Shown one piece after another: positions 58,518 through 64,000 of a DNA stretch of 64,000 nt. The number at the start of each line of letters is the position of its first letter. Within the stretch, counting starts at the first letter, position 1. The notes below the pieces were generated by a model that searched no databases, was not told the DNA's origin, and saw nothing but the letters and a program-made list of their open reading frames with translations. The stretch is from Marinobacter salinisoli (GTDB lineage Bacteria; Pseudomonadota; Gammaproteobacteria; Pseudomonadales; Oleiphilaceae): positions 868,001 through 932,000 of the forward strand of contig NZ_CP071247.1 of the NCBI RefSeq assembly GCF_017301335.1. The letters are read 5' to 3'. Both the position numbers and the translations under genes were made by a program.

Positions 58518-60311
58518 ATGAAGCATCCCGCGACTTCTCGGGTTTTGTCTCTTCTGGTTGGGCTGCTGCTTGTTACTGCGGGTCGCCTGACGTTCGGAAA
58601 TGAGCAGTATTTCTGGTTAACCGATCAAGCGGACATCCTCAGCATCGAACAGGTAATGGCGCTCGATCAGACCCATTGGCAGAGTGCCACCGTCGATCGG
58701 ACCCTGAATCTGGGGCTGAGAGACGCTGCCGTGTGGGTGAAGGTGCCGATGCCGCCGGATCCGATGCTAAGGATTCTCGAGGTCGGCCATCCGTTACTGG
58801 ACGAGGTTGACCTTTACTGGTCCTCCGATGACCTTGTCGCGCTGCGCTACCTTACCGGCGACTCCCGTCCCTTCGACAGCCGGCCGTTACGCCACCGGAA
58901 TTTCGCTTTCCCGATCCCCCTTGATGAGGGGTCGCTGACGGCCTACATCCGGATCCGGACCGACGGCACCCTGCAGATTCCCCTGAAATTACTGACGCCG
59001 GAAGAATTCATCTCGGCCGAGCAGGTGTCGTATGGCTGGCAGGCGATGTTTGTTGGTTTTATTGCTGCGCTGGCCCTGTTCAACCTGCTGTTATTTCAGA
59101 TTGTTCGCCAGCCCACCTACCCCTGGCTGGTGCTGACCCTGCTGTCCGCTGGCCTGGTGCATCTGCATCTGCACGGTTTGCTGTTCCAGTGGCTCTGGCC
59201 CGGCGCACCCTCCATCAATCGCTATTTCACGGTACTGATCATTGGTGTGGCTTTGATTTCAGCCACCATGTTTACCATTCGTTTCCTGTCGGTACGCCAG
59301 CACAGTGTGGTGTGTTACCGGATTCTGCAGCTGATTCTGGTCGGGGCCGGCCTGAGCATCGTGATCGGCGTGGCGGGTTACTATCAGGCCGGTATTTTCC
59401 TGGCGGCGCTGGTGACGGCCCTGGGCATGCCGGCGGCCTGGCTGGTTGGGATGTATCTGTGGTTCCGGCGCCACCGGCTCGCGGGCTACTACGTTCTGGC
59501 CTGGACACCGCTGCTGGTGGGCCACCTGATTCTGGCCGCCCATCAGTTTGGCTATCTCGCCCCGTCGTTTCTCACCGAAGCCGGGCCCCAGATTGGCGTT
59601 GCCCTGGAAGTCATTCTGTTGTCTTTCGCCCTCGCCCACCGGGTTCACCTGGAACGTCGGCGCCGATTAAAAGCCCAGGAGAGGGCGCTGACCATCCAGA
59701 AGCAGACCAATCGGACCCTGGAGGACCGGGTCCGGGAGCGCACCGAAGAGCTGGAGCAGGCCAACGAACGTCTGAAGACCATCAGTGTGACGGATGGGCT
59801 CACCCAGCTGGCCAACCGGCGTCAGTTCGATGATCAGCTGGACGCGGAATGGAACCGGGCGTCACGTCAGAAGCAGCCAGTGAGTCTGTTGTTGCTCGAT
59901 GTCGATCATTTCAAGTCGATCAACGACCGCTATGGCCACCCGGCCGGCGATGATTGCCTGATAACGGTGGCCGCCATCTGCAGCAGTGAAATCAAACGCA
60001 CCGGAGATCTGCTCGCCCGTTACGGCGGCGAAGAGTTCAGTGTGCTGCTGCCGACGACGTCGGAGGAGGGTGCGGTTCTGGTGGCTGAGCGCCTGCGGGA
60101 GGCGATTGAACAGTCCACGGTGCAACCGGTGTCACAGGATGTGGTCATCGCCGTGACTGCCAGCGTTGGTGTGGCCACCATGATACCGCTGCCGCAGGAA
60201 AGCCCGGATGAGCTCATACGACGTGCGGACGTGGCCCTATACGCGGCCAAACGGGCTGGCCGCAACCGGGTGATGTCCCACGGCAACGTTCAGGCCGCCG
60301 CGGCAGAGTGA
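58518..60311 (+). CDS. 7TMR-DISM membrane diguanylate cyclase
   Basis: This is a 597-residue receptor-type cyclase. A signal peptide is followed by an extracytoplasmic sensing domain (about 28-170) of the 7TMR-DISM extracellular type. Seven transmembrane helices (about 175-385) come next, then a short coiled coil (RTLEDRVRERTEELEQANERL) and a GGDEF domain (about 420-590). The active motif is GGEEF near 500, preceded by the RTGD inhibition site. It should make c-di-GMP in response to an unknown periplasmic ligand, perhaps a carbohydrate. It is a single gene, convergent with doxX. Confidence 0.92.
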   Translation: MKHPATSRVLSLLVGLLLVTAGRLTFGNEQYFWLTDQADILSIEQVMALDQTHWQSATVDRTLNLGLRDAAVWVKVPMPPDPMLRILEVGHPLLDEVDLYWSSDDLVALRYLTGDSRPFDSRPLRHRNFAFPIPLDEGSLTAYIRIRTDGTLQIPLKLLTPEEFISAEQVSYGWQAMFVGFIAALALFNLLLFQIVRQPTYPWLVLTLLSAGLVHLHLHGLLFQWLWPGAPSINRYFTVLIIGVALISATMFTIRFLSVRQHSVVCYRILQLILVGAGLSIVIGVAGYYQAGIFLAALVTALGMPAAWLVGMYLWFRRHRLAGYYVLAWTPLLVGHLILAAHQFGYLAPSFLTEAGPQIGVALEVILLSFALAHRVHLERRRRLKAQERALTIQKQTNRTLEDRVRERTEELEQANERLKTISVTDGLTQLANRRQFDDQLDAEWNRASRQKQPVSLLLLDVDHFKSINDRYGHPAGDDCLITVAAICSSEIKRTGDLLARYGGEEFSVLLPTTSEEGAVLVAERLREAIEQSTVQPVSQDVVIAVTASVGVATMIPLPQESPDELIRRADVALYAAKRAGRNRVMSHGNVQAAAAE

Positions 60312-60323
60312 CTTGGATCCGTA

Positions 60324-60710
60324 TCAGCTTTTCAGTTTGTAGCGGCCGGGGCCAAGGAAGACCAGCGCTACGGCGGTAAACAGGAAGAAGCCCTGCAACT
60401 CCAGCGCCCAGCCGCCTCCGCGGCCCAGAGACAGCAGTTGATGGCCGTGCACCAGGGCAATGGCGACCAGCATGTTGAAGATGATCAGCAGGGCACCGAT
60501 GCGGGTGTGGTAGCCGAGGATGACCATCAGTGGCGCGATCAGTTCGCCGATGAACACGCCGTACGCCAGGAACGTGGGCAGGCCATGACTGGCCAGTTCG
60601 CCTTCGATAAAACCGACTCCATTCAGCAGCTTGGCAATGCCATGAAACAGCATCAGTCCGCCAAGAGTCAGACGAATAAAGAGTTTTCCCAGATCGGCGT
60701 TTTCAAGCAA
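60324..60710 (-). CDS. DoxX-family membrane protein
   Basis: This is a 128-residue protein with four transmembrane helices. The DoxX pattern appears as LFIRLTLGGLMLFHGIAKLLNG, YGVFIGELIAPLMVILGYHTRIGALLIIFNMLVAI and LELQGFFLFTAVALVFLGPGRYKL. Members are often linked to quinone or respiratory-chain redox balance, but no reaction is assigned here. It is a single gene. It converges with the cyclase, leaving only 12 bases between the coding ends. Confidence 0.87.
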   Translation of the reverse strand: MLENADLGKLFIRLTLGGLMLFHGIAKLLNGVGFIEGELASHGLPTFLAYGVFIGELIAPLMVILGYHTRIGALLIIFNMLVAIALVHGHQLLSLGRGGGWALELQGFFLFTAVALVFLGPGRYKLKS

Positions 60711-60799
60711 GGTCAGAATCTCCCGGAGCCAGTGAGTCGCAAAAGCGCAAGCATACCGGTTGCCTGAACAGGATCAAAGGTTTAAGGCGTAGGGAGTGA

Positions 60800-61501
60800 T
60801 CAGATCAGGCCGGAGCGCAGGGCGAAGCGGATATGGTTCCGGGTCAGCAGGTTTTCCCAGTACTGGCGCATCCAGTTCCAGGCAGCGTGGTTGGCTTGCT
60901 GGACGAAGGGGTCAAGGTTCAGGTGGTAGTAATCCGGCGTGCCCGCGATCTGCATGACGGTCAGAGCGATGGAATCGTCCAGCTCGTTGGCGAAGGGTTC
61001 GCCAATCAGTTCGTGGGCCAGCAAGTTGGCTCGGGTGGCCTCGACGTCCACCAGGTCCGAGGATCGGATCGAGCGATTGTTCTCGTACATTTCCTCCATC
61101 AGCCGATGGCACAGGTAGGCACGGATCAACAGCCCATCCAGGCCATCGTAGCGCAGCAGCATCACCGACGGCTGAGTGAAGTATTTGGTGGCGGTTTCAA
61201 TGAACGGCTCAAACAGCGCGGTGGTGCCTGCCTCGCGGGCACAGGCATCGACACATTCGATCAGGCGGGGCGCCATTTCGATGTATTCAACAGCAAACTG
61301 GAACAGGCAGGTCGCTGGCTGGTGGCCATCGACCACGATCGACGTCGGCAGGTTGGCGGCTTTCTCACGCAACTGTTTGAGAAAGGTGCCGGAACGTGCC
61401 TCCTTGCGCCTGGCCTGATCAATAATTTCAAGAACGACCTGTGGTGTCATTTCAGGAGATGCCGGTGTGTGTGCTAATTGAGGTCGCAAGGCGCCTCCCA
61501 T
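60800..61501 (-). CDS. Conserved protein of unknown function
   Basis: I do not recognise this 233-residue soluble, mostly helical protein. It has several helices rich in Leu/Ala, a YIEMAPRLIECVDACAREAG stretch with two Cys, an RAYLCHRLMEEMYENNRSIRSSDLVDVEATRANLLAHELIG region and a C-terminal YHLNLDPFVQQANHAAWNWMRQYWENLL. No signal peptide or membrane segment is seen. The first ATG at 61501 follows AGAAGAGA; a second in-frame ATG near 61450 has no better site. It is on the same strand as DoxX, 89 bases upstream of it. Codon use looks like its neighbours, so it is likely real. Confidence 0.65.
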   Translation of the reverse strand: MGGALRPQLAHTPASPEMTPQVVLEIIDQARRKEARSGTFLKQLREKAANLPTSIVVDGHQPATCLFQFAVEYIEMAPRLIECVDACAREAGTTALFEPFIETATKYFTQPSVMLLRYDGLDGLLIRAYLCHRLMEEMYENNRSIRSSDLVDVEATRANLLAHELIGEPFANELDDSIALTVMQIAGTPDYYHLNLDPFVQQANHAAWNWMRQYWENLLTRNHIRFALRSGLI

Positions 61502-61661
61502 TCTCTTCTATGGATAAATTGCACGGCAATATCGGGCCCTTGTTGTGCCGGCAAAATCGCCCGCCGGCCCTGTCTTTTCTGAAAGTGTAGCCAACATTTC
61601 TGGGCTTGCCGGGCTGTTTGGTTGAAAAACAGGCCATAAATGTTACGGAATTGTGACATTG

Positions 61662-62990
61662 TCAGCGCGTCTGAAACCAAACCCCGTTTCTGGTGTGCGA
61701 CCAGCACAGCCAGCCCATAGTGACCGCCCGGGCCAGCATCAGGCAGATCAGGGAAAACCAGAGTCCGTGATTGCCCCATCCCGTCGTCAGCCACCAGACC
61801 GGCAGGAACACGCCGAGCGCGGAAAACAGCATGGTGTTCTGCATGTCACGGGTGCGGGTAGCGCCAATGAATACGCCGTCCAGAAAGAACCCCCACACCG
61901 ATGCCATGGGTAGCAGCCAGAGCCAGGGCAGGTATTGCCACGCGGTCAGTCGTACTTCCTCTATGTCCGTCAGAAGTGCAATCAGCGGCCGTCCGCCCAG
62001 AACGAACACGAGAGTCAGCAGCAGAGCGCCCCAGAAGGACCAGCGCAGGGCGCTCTGAAACACCAGTCGGAAGCGTCGGCGGCTGCCTTTGCCGATGGCT
62101 TCGCCGACCAAGGCTTCAGCGGCATTGGCAAATCCGTCCAGAGCGTTGGAAATCACCAACAGGAAGGTTATCAATACCGCATTGGCGGCCAGAATGGTGT
62201 CACCCTGACGAGCGCCCTGAGCGGTGAAGAATGCCAGCACCAGCAGCAGCGCAATGGTGCGCACCATGATGTAGCGGTTCACTCGGAGAATGCGCAGGTA
62301 ATCCGATAGTTGGCCAAACAGGGCCCGGGTCAGCCGCTGGCCCTCGGGCATGCGCGACAACACGATGAGGATGCCAATAATCGCGGCGCCGTATTCCGCT
62401 ATGACCGTGGCCAGCGCCACGCCCCGGCTGTTCCAGCCCAGCACGGTGACAAACAGGATGTCGAGCACGATGTTGACGCCGTTGGCGACGATCAGCATGA
62501 GCATCGGGCCCCGCGGGAACTGGGTGCCGATCAGCCAGCCTACCAGAGTGTATTGGCACAGTACCGCCGGTGCGCTCCAGATCCGGATGGCGGCGTACTC
62601 GGCGGCCAGTTCCGCCACATCGGGGCTGGGATTCATCAAGGTTAACCCGAGCGAGATCAACGGCCGGTGCAGCAGGATCAGCAACAATCCGATGCCAACG
62701 GCGAGCAGCAGCGAACGCAACAGCAGGGCTACCTGGGCAAAAGCGTCCCGCTTGCCCCAGGCCTGTGCCGCCAGGCCGGTGGTGCCCATGCGCATGAACC
62801 CGAAAGTCCAGTACAGGATGCTGAACAGGTTGGCGCCTACCGCCACCGCACCCAGATACTCGGGGCTGTCGAGGTGGCCAAGCACGGCGGTATCCACGAG
62901 TCCCAGCAAAGGCACGGTGAGGTTCGTCAGCATCAGTGGCCAGGCGAGGGCCCACAGACGCCGATCCATCACGGGAAGCTGTGGTTTCAT
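61662..62990 (-). CDS. MATE-family efflux transporter, DinF-like
   Basis: This is a 442-residue protein with twelve predicted transmembrane helices. The opening LWALAWPLMLTNLTVPLLGLVDTAVLGHL is the DinF-type MATE signature, and two homologous six-helix halves follow, with the second starting near ALDGFANAAEALVGEAIGKGSR. MATE proteins expel drugs or metabolites using Na+ or H+; the substrate is unknown. It is a single gene, divergent from coxB across a 200-base AT-rich gap. Confidence 0.92.
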   Translation of the reverse strand: MKPQLPVMDRRLWALAWPLMLTNLTVPLLGLVDTAVLGHLDSPEYLGAVAVGANLFSILYWTFGFMRMGTTGLAAQAWGKRDAFAQVALLLRSLLLAVGIGLLLILLHRPLISLGLTLMNPSPDVAELAAEYAAIRIWSAPAVLCQYTLVGWLIGTQFPRGPMLMLIVANGVNIVLDILFVTVLGWNSRGVALATVIAEYGAAIIGILIVLSRMPEGQRLTRALFGQLSDYLRILRVNRYIMVRTIALLLVLAFFTAQGARQGDTILAANAVLITFLLVISNALDGFANAAEALVGEAIGKGSRRRFRLVFQSALRWSFWGALLLTLVFVLGGRPLIALLTDIEEVRLTAWQYLPWLWLLPMASVWGFFLDGVFIGATRTRDMQNTMLFSALGVFLPVWWLTTGWGNHGLWFSLICLMLARAVTMGWLCWSHTRNGVWFQTR

Positions 62991-63023
62991 ATAGCTAAAT
63001 CGAATAAAGAAAGCATTTGTTTA

Positions 63024-63033
63024 GCAAATTTGC
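63024..63033. repeat. Palindrome GCAAATTTGC upstream of coxB
   Basis: This perfect 10-base palindrome lies in the AT-rich divergent promoter region between the MATE gene and coxB. It could be an operator; no regulator is assigned. Confidence 0.4.
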
Positions 63034-63192
63034 GTTTATTAGATTTTTTAGTGTTTTCAAAATCCGTGTCTATACTCAAATTGATGTATCCATAAGTAGG
63101 CTTCCACTCGGGTTTTTCCAGTGTGTGCGAACGCTGGTGAAATCGGTGGGATATTAAAATCCGACAATAATAACACTCTGTGGAGACACAGT

Positions 63193-64000
63193 ATGCGCGT
63201 GCACGCTCTGCGGGCAGGTGCCCTGGTAGGTGGTCTGACGTTCCCTGCGTGGTCCTTTGCGGACTGGGCATTGAACATGACCCCCGGGGTTACCGGCATC
63301 AGTAATGACATTTACAGCCTTCACATGATCATTCTTTGGATCTGCGTCGCCATTGGTGTCGTGGTCTTCGGGGTCATGTTCTGGTCTATTTTTGCCCACC
63401 GTAAATCGCAGGGGCACAAACCTGCGAATTTTCATGAAAACACTGCGGTGGAAATCCTCTGGACCGTTATCCCCTTCGTTATCCTCGTCGTGATGGCCAT
63501 TCCTGCCACAGCCACGCTGGTCGAGATGTACGACACCACGGAATCGGACGTCGACATCAAGGTCACCGGGTATCAGTGGAAATGGCAGTACGAATACATA
63601 AATGAGGATTTTGGATACTTCTCTAACCTCTCCACGCCCCGGGCTCAGATCAACAACCAGCAGAAAAAAGGTGAGCATTACCTTCTGGAAGTCGACAACC
63701 CTCTGGTGATTCCGGTAGGCAAGAAAGTTCGTTTGCTGCTCACCGCTAACGACGTGATCCACTCCTGGTGGGTGCCGGATTTTGGCGTCAAGAAAGACGC
63801 TATCCCTGGTTTTATCAACGAAACCTGGACCCGGGTGGACAAGCCTGGCACCTATCGCGGCCAGTGCACCGAGCTGTGCGGCAAGGACCACGGCTTCATG
63901 CCGGTGGTTGTGAAGGCGGTACCCGAGGAAGAATACACCCAGTGGGTTGCCGAACAGAAAGAGGCCGCCGCCAAAGAGCGTGAGCTGACCCAGAAAGAAT
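63193..64000 (+). CDS. coxB: Cytochrome c oxidase subunit II (3' end outside the window)
   Basis: CoxB takes electrons from cytochrome c at its CuA centre. The frame is open to the window edge (269 full codons). It has a signal peptide (ALRAGALVGGLTFPAWSFA) and two transmembrane helices (about 42-65 and 90-110). The WKWQYEY aromatic motif and the CuA ligands in DVIHSWWVPDF and CTELCGKDHGFMP follow. GGAGACACAGT precedes the ATG. Its usual partners (coxA, coxC) should follow beyond the window. Confidence 0.96.
   Translation, partial: MRVHALRAGALVGGLTFPAWSFADWALNMTPGVTGISNDIYSLHMIILWICVAIGVVVFGVMFWSIFAHRKSQGHKPANFHENTAVEILWTVIPFVILVVMAIPATATLVEMYDTTESDVDIKVTGYQWKWQYEYINEDFGYFSNLSTPRAQINNQQKKGEHYLLEVDNPLVIPVGKKVRLLLTANDVIHSWWVPDFGVKKDAIPGFINETWTRVDKPGTYRGQCTELCGKDHGFMPVVVKAVPEEEYTQWVAEQKEAAAKERELTQKE

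Overview
This 64 kb window is GC-rich, gene-dense chromosome from a marine gammaproteobacterium. It is most like Marinobacter or a close relative in the Pseudomonas/Oceanospirillales neighbourhood. The reasons are gene order and content. It opens inside gyrB and continues with glyQ-glyS-gmhB, trkA-rsmB-fmt-def, a LysM gene, dprA-tsaC-hemF-aroE. This is the order found next to the replication origin in Pseudomonas. A PomAB-type (sodium) flagellar stator and a Na+/H+ antiporter suit a marine lifestyle. No transposon, integrase, CRISPR array or rRNA operon is visible. The only RNA gene is tRNA-Pro(CGG).

Layout. 1-3.5 kb: end of gyrB with a bidirectional terminator, a VC0807-type membrane protein and a GabT-like aminotransferase. 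3.7-15 kb: an Atm1-type ABC exporter, then the translationally coupled recC-recB-recD operon (minus strand). 15-20.3 kb: two small genes of unknown role, a GAF-GAF-GGDEF-EAL c-di-GMP protein and a ClsC-like phospholipase D lipoprotein. 20.3-33.5 kb: the origin-proximal housekeeping block. 33.5-38 kb: pomAB, then a ClC-type chloride protein whose 3' end overlaps an orphan PotD-like binding protein. 38.2-46.1 kb: a one-carbon island with a dimethylglycine/sarcosine dehydrogenase-like flavoprotein, a GbdR-like AraC regulator, formate-THF ligase, a divergent MetF-like protein and a DmdA/GcvT-like aminomethyltransferase. 46.3-52.2 kb: PA4642-family protein, Hsp20, gamma-carbonic anhydrase, PrlC, YheV, a DUF924 protein and a DUF1295 membrane protein. 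52.3-56.6 kb: class Ia ribonucleotide reductase nrdA-nrdB behind an elaborate leader. 56.7-64 kb: Na+/H+ antiporter, DUF1653, a 7TM-GGDEF protein, DoxX, an unknown protein, a MATE transporter and the start of coxB.

The most striking region is the nrdAB leader (52327-52674). A sigma70-like promoter has its -10 inside one NrdR box, and a second NrdR box lies exactly 32 bp downstream. These are followed by a full cobalamin riboswitch closely resembling the E. coli btuB element. Between the aptamer and nrdA, a near-perfect 12-position hairpin pairs with the nrdA Shine-Dalgarno. The sequence therefore predicts two controls on the B12-independent reductase: one sensing the nucleotide pool and one sensing B12. 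It also implies that a B12-dependent reductase (NrdJ) exists elsewhere in the genome.

The second notable region is the one-carbon island. Its enzymes could strip methyl groups from a methylated osmolyte onto tetrahydrofolate, oxidise methyl-THF, and recover ATP plus formate through formate-THF ligase, under a quaternary-amine-type regulator. The substrate cannot be read from sequence. All assignments come from reading motifs and recalled family features; no database search was possible.
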